From positions 189,001-253,000 of the forward strand of contig NZ_AP024154.1 of assembly GCF_015533855.1 (NCBI RefSeq): DNA of 64,000 bases, read 5' to 3'. A program made the position numbers and the translations under genes. The notes below the pieces were generated by a model, which worked only from the letters and a program-made list of their open reading frames with translations, made no database searches and was not told where the DNA came from. Positions 17,345-25,788 of this stretch are shown piece by piece (position 1 is the stretch's first letter; every line of letters begins with the position of its first letter). The stretch is from Echinicola sp. 20G (lineage in GTDB: Bacteria; Bacteroidota; Bacteroidia; Cytophagales; Cyclobacteriaceae).

Positions 17345-17419
17345 GCTTAATTTCTAATCCTTTAAATAATAGTCTTATTTTCGAGATTATATCAACTAAG
17401 TGAAAGCTCAACAAATCTT

Positions 17420-18127
17420 ATGAAAACAAGCCTAATATTATTTCTTCTCGTATTACTTATCACCCCTATCTATGCTCAAGAAATCCCCGATGGATACACC
17501 TTGGTGTACCAACAAGATTTCGAAACAAAAAATGCTATTAACGATTTCGAAATGACAGATAGTAAAGCTTGGCTGCTTAGCAAAGGAACCAAAGGCAAAT
17601 CACTTGAAATCAATAAAGCCAGCGACTATACCCCTCGGGTTCGCTCACCTTTTAATATTGCTATGCTCAAGACCAAAACACTGGGTAGTTTTATACTTGA
17701 AGTAGAACTTCAGCAAACAGGCAAAGAATATGGCCACCGAGACCTTTGCCTATTCTTTGGAATGAAAGACGCTGAGAATTTCTATTATACCCATATAGCC
17801 TCCACCCCTGACCCACACGCACATAACATTTTCCTAGTCAATGATGAACCTAGAGTGGCTATTGGAGAATGGATAAACGATGGAATCAACTGGGGAAAAA
17901 CCGACGAATGGCATACTGTCAGAGTAATTAGGAACATTCAAACGGGCATAATTGAGGTTTATTTCGATGATCTTAAAAACCCAATCATGAGAGCAACAGA
18001 CAACCATTTTGACTATGGACATGTTGGCTTTGGCACATTTGACGATGTTGGAAAATTCGATAATATAAAAATATGGGCTCCTGGAGAGGCGATCCCAAAG
18101 AAATCATTTTTCAATCCACCTCACTAA
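17420..18127 (+). CDS. Secreted concanavalin-like (LamG/DUF1080-type) protein, unknown function
   Basis: This 235-residue protein has a clear signal peptide (cut near IYA-QEIP). The mature part is a single beta-sandwich of the laminin-G/3-keto-disaccharide hydrolase type: an opening YQQDFE strand, FILEVELQQTG, RDLCLFFGMKDAENFYYTHIA, WHTVRVIRN and VGFGTFDDVGKFDNIKIW. Such domains bind or cleave sugars and often accompany sulfatases and glycoside hydrolases, but I see no certain catalytic residues. Its last 17 bases overlap the tail of the convergent DUF922 gene, so no terminator separates them. The upstream orphan hairpin could attenuate its transcription. Confidence 0.75.
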   Translation: MKTSLILFLLVLLITPIYAQEIPDGYTLVYQQDFETKNAINDFEMTDSKAWLLSKGTKGKSLEINKASDYTPRVRSPFNIAMLKTKTLGSFILEVELQQTGKEYGHRDLCLFFGMKDAENFYYTHIASTPDPHAHNIFLVNDEPRVAIGEWINDGINWGKTDEWHTVRVIRNIQTGIIEVYFDDLKNPIMRATDNHFDYGHVGFGTFDDVGKFDNIKIWAPGEAIPKKSFFNPPH

Positions 18128-19217
18128 ATTTGGCCAACTCCTCATCTATAAAAGCATTCCAGCGTTCTTGGGCAGATTTATTCTGCCCATGTCTGGTCTC
18201 TTCATCATAAGCTTCCTGCATCTGATTCATTTCCCGATAGGTCTCTATGTACAGATACCCAATGGTTCCATCATAAGTATCAGGCTCCAGATTTAACATG
18301 CTCACTTTTTCTTTGAAACGTTCTACCACAATCTTGGTAATATCAAAATGCCTTCTTTCATGGTTGAGACCATAGGCATCTTTTGCACTTCCTTTTACCC
18401 ATGAAGAAGATTTCAGCATAAATACTTTTGTATGAAACTTGATCTGAACAACGCCATTCACGACTTCACTATCTCCCTCCCATGCAAAACTTGTAAAAAT
18501 GGAAGCGGAAAACTTACTCCCGGGATGTGGTCTAGCTTTAAAATCTTCCCAAACCAAAGGTCTATCAGGGGCATAAAATACTGTATCGCCATTTTCTCTT
18601 AGATCATGATCAACAAACTCAAGTTTGACACCATGAGCCAATTTGATATTTGTCTTTATTTGTTCATTCATCCAATTATTAAAATACTTTACAGAACTGG
18701 AAAGAGACTGTTTTAATGCGGTAGTCACCACCTCATAATTGCCTGCAGACCTCTTATAACGCGCCCCTCCATTATAATCCATTAAATGAATTAAGCTATC
18801 TCCTTTAGAAAGATTAAACACAAACCCAAGATCAACGGTCCCTTCCAAAATTCCAGACTCTAAACGCCTTTCTATCACTTGGCATTTTTTTATTTGTACC
18901 ACAATTGGGCGAAGGGTTTTATCTTGAGGAAATCCTTTCTGAAAGTAAGCTCTCAATCCTTGAACAGCCCCTCCTTTAATCTCCAGGGGCTCTAAAAATT
19001 TTGCCTCCCTACTGGTAAACAAGCCACCAATATTGGCCTTTTCTCTTCTCAAGTCAACCACATCTTTAAAGTAAAATTCCCTAACTGTAACCGGGATTTT
19101 CTCAGGATCCAAGATGATATAGGTAGAAGCAGTCTGGGCTACCAGTGTACTTATTGAAAAAAAGCACTTCAGAATAAAAAAAATCGAAAAGCCCAATATT
19201 TTCTTATCCCTATCCAT
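18111..19217 (-). CDS. DUF922 family, predicted secreted zinc protease
   Basis: This 368-residue protein begins with an N-terminal hydrophobic signal (cut near LVA-QTAS). The C-terminal half matches the DUF922 pattern: PLVWEDFKARP near residue 220, followed by the HExxH zinc motif H286-E287-R288-R289-H290 in GLNHERRHFDI. DUF922 members are predicted Zn-dependent proteases. The N-terminal half (residues about 30-200) has no domain I recognise. It overlaps the convergent gene by 17 bases at its 3' end. The substrate and any partners are unknown. Confidence 0.75.
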   Translation of the reverse strand: MDRDKKILGFSIFFILKCFFSISTLVAQTASTYIILDPEKIPVTVREFYFKDVVDLRREKANIGGLFTSREAKFLEPLEIKGGAVQGLRAYFQKGFPQDKTLRPIVVQIKKCQVIERRLESGILEGTVDLGFVFNLSKGDSLIHLMDYNGGARYKRSAGNYEVVTTALKQSLSSSVKYFNNWMNEQIKTNIKLAHGVKLEFVDHDLRENGDTVFYAPDRPLVWEDFKARPHPGSKFSASIFTSFAWEGDSEVVNGVVQIKFHTKVFMLKSSSWVKGSAKDAYGLNHERRHFDITKIVVERFKEKVSMLNLEPDTYDGTIGYLYIETYREMNQMQEAYDEETRHGQNKSAQERWNAFIDEELAKFSEVD

Positions 19218-19260
19218 GCTTCAGCTTCTAACTAAAAACTTATTCATGTAAGATAATAAA

Positions 19261-19295
19261 AAAACTGTTGGAAGGAACCCAACAGTTTTAAAATC
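19261..19295 (-). terminator. Intrinsic terminator after the fasciclin gene
   Basis: An 11-bp stem (19261-19271 with 19279-19289) is followed on the minus strand by a T run. Confidence 0.8.
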
Positions 19296-19308
19296 TTGGA
19301 GAATTGGA

Positions 19309-20253
19309 TTAAGGAAGTATCACTTGATTGATCACATGTATCACTCCATTAGTAGCATGAATGTTTAGCATATCCGAATTAAGCGAAGCTCCTCCGACAG
19401 TCCCCGCACTCAAATCTACTTCTAACATAGTATTCGTATTCAATGTCGCCAAAGATTCTCCTGTTCTTAAATCTTGAGAAAAGGCTCTTGCTGGAACCAC
19501 GTGAGCAGTCAATACAGCTGTCAATGTTTCGAGAGGAATGTCATTATAATCATTCCAAGATGGGTTAGAATCGTATAACGCCTGAAATGCAGCATCAGTA
19601 GGTGCAAAAACAGTCAAATCTCCTTCATCACCACTTACGGCATCCACCAAATTTGCCCTTTGGAGAGCTCCAACTAACTGAGTAAACTCAGGGCTGTTAG
19701 CAGTAGTCATACTTACTGCAATTTCCGCTATTGATTGAGAAGGGGGTACAATCACGTAATCCAAGACATGAATCACCCCATTGCTGGCCTCTATATCGGT
19801 ATCCACTATTTGCGCACTACCATTTATCCACAAACTCCCGTCAGCTGCTTGACTTACGTAGAAACTATCTCCATTTGCAGTCTGGACTTCTCCAGCACTA
19901 ACACCAGATGCCATCACTTCTGAAGCCAACACATGGTAAAGTAGAATATCAGAAAGTTGATCACTAGCCAACAGATCGGTAGCGGCAAGTGCATTATCAT
20001 CTAAGAAAGACATAAAAGCATCATCATTGGGAGCAAAAACAGTAAACGGGCCATCCCCTTCAAGGGTTGATACTAAATCCGCCTCCACAACAGCCGATTC
20101 TAAAATCGTAAAATCAGGACTATCAACGACAATATCCACTATACTATCCTCTTCTATTGGCATGGGCTCATCTTCATCATTGCAAGCGGTAAAGAACAAC
20201 CAAGCAAAGAGCAGCACTGGTAGAAACGGGACTTTTTTACTTGTAGTTTTCAT
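19309..20253 (-). CDS. Lipoprotein with two fasciclin (FAS1) domains
   Basis: This 314-residue protein has a lipobox-like FTAC around residue 24, followed by an acidic linker (NDEDEPMPIEEDS) that suits an exported lipoprotein. Two FAS1 domains follow, at about 38-170 and 172-314. Each shows the family's two motifs: FTVFAPNDDAF and NGVIHVLDYVI in the first, LTVFAPTDAAF and NGVIHVINQVI in the second. FAS1 proteins mediate adhesion or matrix binding at the cell surface. It stands alone with its own terminator. Confidence 0.92.
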   Translation of the reverse strand: MKTTSKKVPFLPVLLFAWLFFTACNDEDEPMPIEEDSIVDIVVDSPDFTILESAVVEADLVSTLEGDGPFTVFAPNDDAFMSFLDDNALAATDLLASDQLSDILLYHVLASEVMASGVSAGEVQTANGDSFYVSQAADGSLWINGSAQIVDTDIEASNGVIHVLDYVIVPPSQSIAEIAVSMTTANSPEFTQLVGALQRANLVDAVSGDEGDLTVFAPTDAAFQALYDSNPSWNDYNDIPLETLTAVLTAHVVPARAFSQDLRTGESLATLNTNTMLEVDLSAGTVGGASLNSDMLNIHATNGVIHVINQVILP

Positions 20254-20384
20254 GGTTCAGTTGTGTTAAGATTATAATTGTTAATACAACTGATAAACAT
20301 GCGTTGTTTTAAATTGTTTAATATTTATTAAAATTTATTAAACAAAAAAAAGAAGAATCATCAGATTTTTAAAGTAATTACCCC

Positions 20385-20855
20385 CTACTCTTTCAGCTCA
20401 TACCATTCTATATCAACCAAATTAGGTCTTCTCCCCCTTTGAATTGGCGCGTAATATTCAGACAAATAGTTTACGATAATCTCTTCATTGCTCCCTAAAT
20501 CCCACAATCCCTGGGTTTCTTGCATCCAATCTATCAAGGCCATCCACCTCTCCTTTGAACCTCTATTTTGAATAATCAAATCAGCAGCATGGCAATTTGT
20601 ACAGTTCGCAATAACTGTTTCATAACCTTCTTCAGCTACTAAGCCTGTAGACATATGTATGCCATCTTTTACTAAATCCCCTTCTTGCATGTTAACTTCA
20701 GCTAAATCGGCTGATCCAATAACTTCGCTTTTAGGTAAAAAATCAGGATTTATATTGACCAAAACCAAAGCTCCTATCATAATGACAATCACAAAGGACA
20801 AGCCCAGCATTAAGCCTAAAAGTTTTTTCAAAGATTTTATTAAATCATTCTCCAT
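20385..20855 (-). CDS. Membrane-anchored monohaem cytochrome c, SorB-like
   Basis: This 156-residue protein has one N-terminal membrane segment (about residues 12-34) and one haem c motif NCTNCH. The following WMALIDWMQETQGLWDLG resembles the SorB subunit of sulfite dehydrogenase, where the Met of WMQ is the likely sixth iron ligand. It begins one base after the stop of the molybdenum enzyme gene, so the two are surely co-expressed. The likely role is to take electrons from the Mo subunit and pass them into the respiratory chain. The family call is good; the partner assignment rests on context. Confidence 0.83.
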   Translation of the reverse strand: MENDLIKSLKKLLGLMLGLSFVIVIMIGALVLVNINPDFLPKSEVIGSADLAEVNMQEGDLVKDGIHMSTGLVAEEGYETVIANCTNCHAADLIIQNRGSKERWMALIDWMQETQGLWDLGSNEEIIVNYLSEYYAPIQRGRRPNLVDIEWYELKE

Positions 20856-20856
20856 C

Positions 20857-22110
20857 TTATCCTACTTTTATTGCAATTCGATGACAGGCATTGTTTAGAT
20901 AGCCTTTAGGATTCCAGCCAGGCACAACCATTGGCTGAGACACCCCATTGGCATCAGTAGCCTTTGCCCACACTTCATAGTATCCTGGTTGAGGAAAGCT
21001 CAAATGCGTCTTAAAGTGCTGCCAAGCCAACCTATTGACAGGCTTTTCCAATTGACACTTTTGCCACGTTTGACCAAAGTCAATAGAAACTTCCATAGCG
21101 CTTACTTCCAATTCACCGGCCCATGCGTGTCCCCTCACCTCTAATGTTTGTCCCTTTGCGATTATGGCTCCGGTCTTGGGATAAGTAATCAAAGACTTAA
21201 CTGGCATTGACTCTATGATGCACATATCCTCATTAGCCACTTCTTCCCCTGGCGCGACAGGCTTGCACGGCACTCTATAGGAAGGAGCTTCCATCTTAGC
21301 CCCGTCGTGAACAATGTTTCTCACAGAAATCCGATTAAGCCATTTTCCAGAAGCTGAGGCAGGAAATCCTCCAGCCACTAGCCTAAGAGGAAATCCATGT
21401 GCCAAAGGAATATCTTCCCCATTCATAGAAAAGGCCAATAATGTATCATCTTGAAGGGCCTTGGCCATGGGCACTCCCCTTGAAATAGGCTCCTTATCCG
21501 GATTTCCGCTTAAATGAGTATCTGCAGCATGATAACCCACATAAACAGCTTTATCAGTTAAACCTACATCCTCCAAAACATCCCGTAATCTCACCCCTGT
21601 CCAAGAAGCACAGGAGACCGCTCCAGTCTTCCATTGATTGCCGCTTGCAGGTGGGTAGAACTCACTTCTTCCATTTCCACCACATTCCAACGTGAGCTGG
21701 TAAGTGTAGTGGTCAAACTTACTTTTTAAATCTTCAAGTGAATAACTTTTTGTGGCTTTCACTGCTTCGCCATCCACCGTTAACTTCCACGTAGCTTTAT
21801 CGACTTTCTCCGGGATCAAACCATTATTCCGTACAAACATTTTGTCTGCAGGAGTCACTTTATCATCCAAAATATGTGGCTGAGATTCTAAGTTCCAAGG
21901 TTTGTTATTTAGGATGATCAAATCCTTGTGTTTTTTGAAAAGCTTATACGGATCATCATCTTGAAAAACAACAGGAACATATTCTTTGGGCATACTGCTT
22001 CCAAAGACGATATCGGCCCCAATCATGGCTGACAAAGTACTCAAACTGGCGTTTCTTAAAAATCTTCGCCGGCCGGTTATTGCTAAACTTTGGGTTTTAT
22101 CTTCAGTCAT
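20857..22110 (-). CDS. Molybdopterin sulfite oxidase/dehydrogenase, SorA-like, Tat-exported
   Basis: This 417-residue enzyme has a twin-arginine signal (GRRRFLRNASL, residues 13-23). The sulfite-oxidase-fold Mo domain includes LECGGNGR at 141-148 and Cys167 in GAVSCASWTG, the expected molybdenum thiolate ligand. A C-terminal Mo-co dimerisation domain starts at about residue 290 (INRISVRN region, then VRGHAWAGELEVSAMEVSID). Together with the cytochrome c gene one base downstream it forms a SorAB-type periplasmic sulfite dehydrogenase. Sulfite from organosulfur or sulfated-glycan breakdown is the likely substrate, but related enzymes use other S- or N-oxides. A TATTTTTG -7 box lies 72 bases upstream. 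Confidence 0.85.
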   Translation of the reverse strand: MTEDKTQSLAITGRRRFLRNASLSTLSAMIGADIVFGSSMPKEYVPVVFQDDDPYKLFKKHKDLIILNNKPWNLESQPHILDDKVTPADKMFVRNNGLIPEKVDKATWKLTVDGEAVKATKSYSLEDLKSKFDHYTYQLTLECGGNGRSEFYPPASGNQWKTGAVSCASWTGVRLRDVLEDVGLTDKAVYVGYHAADTHLSGNPDKEPISRGVPMAKALQDDTLLAFSMNGEDIPLAHGFPLRLVAGGFPASASGKWLNRISVRNIVHDGAKMEAPSYRVPCKPVAPGEEVANEDMCIIESMPVKSLITYPKTGAIIAKGQTLEVRGHAWAGELEVSAMEVSIDFGQTWQKCQLEKPVNRLAWQHFKTHLSFPQPGYYEVWAKATDANGVSQPMVVPGWNPKGYLNNACHRIAIKVG

Positions 22111-22440
22111 TACTATAATTATTTTGCTTCAAAAGTTTCTTCCATTCAAGCTTCCAATTAATCACTTAATTCAAACTATTCCAAAAATAATCAAGCTTCA
22201 AATACTTAAATCTCCTAAGATTACAAAGGGTTTTTGAAAAGTTTAAGTGGCACAAAGGATGACAAGGGTGGCTACCGGTGAATTACAAGCCGTATGTCAA
22301 TTTGCATCCACAAATTGAAGAACAATTAAACAATTGATCCTGCTACAACAATCTAAAAACACTTGAACACATCCTTTTTCTATTTGGCATCATTGTAGAC
22401 CATTGAAATAGACAATTAAAAAAACAACCACTTACTAACT
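22111..22440. other. 330-bp divergent intergenic region
   Basis: This region separates sorA-like and the small secreted protein gene. A minus-strand -7 box TATTTTTG lies at 22189-22182 without a matching TTTG at the usual distance. A locally more GC-rich segment (22247-22310) has no recognisable structure. I see no RNA gene or repeat. Confidence 0.5.
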
Positions 22441-22752
22441 ATGAAAAAAATAGCATTTGTTTTTGCATTTAGTGCTTTCACATTGTTGGCAGCTAAAGCA
22501 ACTCCCCTATCACCTAACAATGATTCTTTCTCTGTTTTTCAAGACGACAAAAAAGAAATTGATGCCGAAGACCTCCCAAAGGCTGTTAAAAAAACCATTT
22601 TAGAAAGTAAAGAAACCAAAGCAGTCCCCATCTATAAGGCATATGAGTGCAGCAATCCCGACAACACCATTACATACAAAATTTCCTTTGGGCTTGAAGA
22701 ACCAGAATTTTCTAAAACCTATGATACAGAGGGAAATGAAGTAAACGATTAA
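22441..22752 (+). CDS. Small secreted protein, unknown function
   Basis: This 103-residue protein has an Ala-rich signal peptide (residues 1-20, cut near AKA-TPL). The mature part carries the segment EIDAEDLPKAVKKTI followed by YKAYECSNPDNTITYKISF and a charged tail. The 'ED-LP-AV' start followed by a short strand set is common in small Bacteroidota periplasmic proteins that resemble half of a PepSY-like unit, but similarity is too weak for a firm domain call. It is a single-gene unit ended by a strong terminator. Confidence 0.72.
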   Translation: MKKIAFVFAFSAFTLLAAKATPLSPNNDSFSVFQDDKKEIDAEDLPKAVKKTILESKETKAVPIYKAYECSNPDNTITYKISFGLEEPEFSKTYDTEGNEVND

Positions 22753-22772
22753 TCATAGACATTACCAACTAA

Positions 22773-22812
22773 ACAAAGGCGGCCTAAAAACTCCAGGCCG
22801 CCTTTGTTATTT
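22773..22812. terminator. Bidirectional intrinsic terminator, 13-bp stem
   Basis: The arms 22773-22785 and 22795-22807 are exact reverse complements. The hairpin ends both the small secreted protein gene and the thiamine salvage operon, which converge here. Confidence 0.9.
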
Positions 22813-22813
22813 T

Positions 22814-23467
22814 TTAAACCGGCCAAGTCTCCAACCTGTAAGCACTTTCCCAAAACATCCATTCCAATTTAGAAGCCATTTCAAATGCCTCCAACATCTT
22901 TGCCTGCAAAGGCTCACTGGCATGTGAAGCTATCTCATTCGTAATGGAAATAGCTTTTGACACAGCTAAGGCAAATTCCTCTCCCGAATAAGTATCTATC
23001 CAGTTTTTGTAGGGATTGTTTCCTGCATTTTGATTTTCAAAAATAAAATCACCAACCTTTTTGTAGATCCAAAAACAAGGTAGTATAGCCGCTACAGCCA
23101 CCTCAACATTCGCAAAACCAGCTTGATTGCAGATATAGTTTGTATAAAGCAAGCAAGAGGGAGATGGCTCCACCTCATCAGGAATACCTAACTCTTTAAA
23201 ATAACTTTCGTGCAAAGCCCTTTCAACCACTATTGCTCCAGATGCGAATTCTGAAAATGCCAATACATGATCCAAAGAATCCATCCTTCCACTGATGGTG
23301 CTCAACGCCTTCCCAAACTCTCCAAGATAAAAAGCATCTTGGGCCATATAAAACTTAAATTTGTCCTTTGACAATTCCCCACTCATCAATTCTTGATTGA
23401 AAGGAAGCTTCAAAATCTTATCGTATAGGGGTGTTATCCTTCCCCACGCCTTATCTGACCATTTCAT
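22814..23467 (-). CDS. tenA: Thiaminase II / aminopyrimidine aminohydrolase
   Basis: This 217-residue TenA-family enzyme hydrolyses aminopyrimidine breakdown products of thiamine to HMP for salvage, and can also cleave thiamine itself. Family blocks include YMAQDAFYLGEF, the nucleophile cysteine in AILPCFWIYKKVG, and the C-terminal EWMFWESAYRLETWP. It is the last gene of the thi operon and overlaps thiD by 17 bases, which implies coupled translation. In a salvage operon the HMP-producing role is more likely than a destructive one. Confidence 0.93.
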   Translation of the reverse strand: MKWSDKAWGRITPLYDKILKLPFNQELMSGELSKDKFKFYMAQDAFYLGEFGKALSTISGRMDSLDHVLAFSEFASGAIVVERALHESYFKELGIPDEVEPSPSCLLYTNYICNQAGFANVEVAVAAILPCFWIYKKVGDFIFENQNAGNNPYKNWIDTYSGEEFALAVSKAISITNEIASHASEPLQAKMLEAFEMASKLEWMFWESAYRLETWPV

Positions 23468-24290
23468 GCTTAATCATTCTTATAGGTTCATAAAAGTGGT
23501 TTAAGGGACCATTTCCCTGACCAGTCTTCACTTCCATTCCTGCTTCAATTGCCGAATAGACATATTCTCTTGCTTGCTTTACTGATTCTTGAACAGTCAA
23601 CCCCCTTCCCAAAAAAGAAGCTATAGCAGAAGAAAGTGTACAACCTGTCCCATGTACATTTTTGGTTTTCAATTTTGTACTTTCAAATGTCTCACAAGAT
23701 TTCTCCGCTACCAACACATCCCGAACTACATCACCCTCTAAATGCCCTCCTTTGACCAATACGTACTCAGGGCCTAGTTTCAAGATTTCTTCGGCTGCTT
23801 GTTCCATCTCATCCTTAACAAGGATTTCTCTTCCAAGAATAACGCTTGCTTCACCTAAATTAGGTGTCAATATATGAGTCAATGGAAAAAGCTCGGACTT
23901 AATCACTTCAACCGTCTCTTGTTGTATCAACCTATCTCCGCTCGTAGCCACCATTACCGGATCAAACACTATTGGTATTTCAGGATATTTGTTCAACTCC
24001 TTTGCAATGGCCATCACCACCTCAGGTCTGCTGAGCATGCCAATTTTTATGGCTTTAGGAGCGATATCTGTAAGTATAGACTGAAGCTGAAGAACAATAT
24101 GTATTTCAGGAATATCATGAATACCATAGACACCAAGGGTATTTTGAGCAGTTGTAGCAGTTATCACACTTGTCGCAAAGCAGCCCAAAGCAGACATCGT
24201 TTTTATATCCGCTTGAATTCCTGCCCCACCACCACTGTCTGAGCCAGCAATGGTCAAGACAGGTACATACTCTTTGTTTTGATGATTCAT
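23451..24290 (-). CDS. thiD: Hydroxymethylpyrimidine (phosphate) kinase
   Basis: This 279-residue ribokinase-fold enzyme phosphorylates HMP to HMP-P and then HMP-PP. Motifs are GSDSGGGAGIQAD near the start, VFDPVMVATSGDRL, VKGGHLEGD and the anion-hole block HGTGCTLSSAIA near the C-terminus with the catalytic Cys. It sits between thiE (1-bp spacer) and tenA (17-bp overlap) and supplies the pyrimidine half to ThiE. Confidence 0.96.
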   Translation of the reverse strand: MNHQNKEYVPVLTIAGSDSGGGAGIQADIKTMSALGCFATSVITATTAQNTLGVYGIHDIPEIHIVLQLQSILTDIAPKAIKIGMLSRPEVVMAIAKELNKYPEIPIVFDPVMVATSGDRLIQQETVEVIKSELFPLTHILTPNLGEASVILGREILVKDEMEQAAEEILKLGPEYVLVKGGHLEGDVVRDVLVAEKSCETFESTKLKTKNVHGTGCTLSSAIASFLGRGLTVQESVKQAREYVYSAIEAGMEVKTGQGNGPLNHFYEPIRMIKHEMVR

Positions 24291-24291
24291 A

Positions 24292-24933
24292 TCAAATGGC
24301 TTTCTCTATTTCATTTCTAATGGACGCAGCAGCTTTTTCAGGACTTTGCGCACTACAAATGGCTGAAACCACCGCCAAACAATCTGCACCTGCTTCAATT
24401 ACCTGCTTTGCATTATCTATTTTTATATTCCCTATGGCTACCAATGGTTTGTCCGTCATCCTTTTGATACTTTGTATACCTTCCAAGCCCCACTCAGTGA
24501 TTGTATCAGTTTTGGTTGGTGTGGAGAAAACAGGACTAATTCCATAATACCAAGCCTTTGATGCGTCTGAACTTTCCAGTTGATGAAGCTTTCCAATGGA
24601 TAAACCAACAGGAAAGTTTTCTCCTAGTAATTCTTTGGCAATATCCATACTACTATCAGATTGACCAATATGCACCCCGTCCGCATTTACAGCTTCAGCA
24701 ACGGACAAACTATCATTTACAATCAATGGCACATTATATTTGGCACAAATGTCTATTGTCCTTTGGGCTTTGGTAATAAAATCCCTTTCTAAAAGCTCTT
24801 TCTCTCTAATTTGAACAAGGTCTACACCTCCTTTAATCGCTTCCTCCAAAACCCAAAAGAAGTCCCTGCCCAAACAAGCCTTTTGGTCAGTTACCATATA
24901 AAGACGAAATGGAAATGTCATTTTAGTCTTCAC
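24292..24933 (-). CDS. thiE: Thiamine-phosphate synthase
   Basis: This 213-residue TIM-barrel enzyme couples HMP-PP with hydroxyethylthiazole phosphate to make thiamine phosphate. Signature blocks are VQIREKELLERDF, VNDSLSVAEAVNADGVHIGQSD and SPVFSTPTKTDT (phosphate loop). It overlaps thiM by 11 bases. No thiC, thiG, thiH, thiS or thiF is in the operon, so it acts here on salvaged halves, although it could also serve a de novo pathway encoded elsewhere. Confidence 0.96.
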   Translation of the reverse strand: MKTKMTFPFRLYMVTDQKACLGRDFFWVLEEAIKGGVDLVQIREKELLERDFITKAQRTIDICAKYNVPLIVNDSLSVAEAVNADGVHIGQSDSSMDIAKELLGENFPVGLSIGKLHQLESSDASKAWYYGISPVFSTPTKTDTITEWGLEGIQSIKRMTDKPLVAIGNIKIDNAKQVIEAGADCLAVVSAICSAQSPEKAAASIRNEIEKAI

Positions 24934-25723
24934 GATGTTTTACTTTAGCCAATTGATTAACATGCCTGTCTTCTAGCTGATAAAGTGAATCATAAAAGTT
25001 CAGCTGGAGAGTGCCTGGTCCAGTGGAATTCTTTGCAGCAATCTCTCCAGATAACCCCATCAAAGTCATTCCGGATACAGTTGCTTGAAAATAGTCCTTT
25101 TCCACAGCCATAAAGGCAGCAATTAATGCAGTAGCTGTACATCCCATCCCTGTTACTTTCCCCATTAATTCATGTCCGTTTGCTATTTCCACCACCTTGT
25201 TTCCGTCTGTCACAAAATCCGTAGCGCCGGAAATACACACAATAGCTCCCGACTCCTTCGCAAGCTGCATCCCATAGGACAAAGCATCATCTGAGGAATG
25301 TGTACTGTCCACTCCTTTGGTTTGAACATTAGCTTTTGCCAAGGACATAATTTCTGAAGCATTTCCCCTGATTACATTAGGTTTAAAGCTTAGCAAACGG
25401 GTAAGAGTTTCATTTCTATAGGCCGTTGCACCTGCTCCTACTGGATCTAAAATCCATGGTGTATCGCGCTCATTGGCTTCCTTGACCGCCAACAACATGC
25501 TGTCCACCCAAAACTCATCCAAAGTCCCAATATTGACCGCCAAAGCCCCAGCTATGTTCACCATGTCTGCTACTTCCAATTTGGCGTGTGCCATGACTGG
25601 AGAAGCGCCAAGCGCCAATAAAGCATTGGCCGTATTGTTCATCACGACATAATTGGTAATGCTGTGCACCAATGGGGATTTTTCCCTCACTAATTTCAAA
25701 TTCTTGATTATAGACTCCTTCAT
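24923..25723 (-). CDS. thiM: Hydroxyethylthiazole kinase
   Basis: This 266-residue ribokinase-superfamily enzyme phosphorylates the thiazole alcohol recovered from degraded thiamine. Blocks include HSITNYVVMNNTANALLALGA near the N-terminus, DPVGAGAT, ISGATDFVTDG and GMGCTATALIAAF with the conserved Cys. As first gene of the operon it directly follows the TPP riboswitch, with a 65-base linker. Its presence marks the operon as salvage rather than de novo synthesis. Confidence 0.96.
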   Translation of the reverse strand: MKESIIKNLKLVREKSPLVHSITNYVVMNNTANALLALGASPVMAHAKLEVADMVNIAGALAVNIGTLDEFWVDSMLLAVKEANERDTPWILDPVGAGATAYRNETLTRLLSFKPNVIRGNASEIMSLAKANVQTKGVDSTHSSDDALSYGMQLAKESGAIVCISGATDFVTDGNKVVEIANGHELMGKVTGMGCTATALIAAFMAVEKDYFQATVSGMTLMGLSGEIAAKNSTGPGTLQLNFYDSLYQLEDRHVNQLAKVKHRED

Positions 25724-25788
25724 ATCATCATCTTAAAAAACTTTAGGAGCCTTGCAAACCTGAACAGGATTACATTTGGAATACCATT

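Larger units (their letters stand above)
16761..17419. other. 659-bp intergenic region with TTTCGTTT-like repeats and an orphan terminator
   Basis: No supported reading frame lies here. Repeated elements on the plus strand are TTACGTTT (16894), TTTCGTTT (16945), TTTCGATTT (17009), CTTCGTTT (17105), TTTCGTTT (17212) and a partial TTTCGA (17379). A strong terminator sits at 17301-17344 with no gene in front of it. The left end carries the DeoR gene's promoter and the right end that of the gene at 17420. Confidence 0.6.

Noticed and set aside
22259..22318. A 19-codon open frame in the sorA spacer
   Set aside because: It has no signal, no conserved feature and no terminator, and such short frames are expected by chance.
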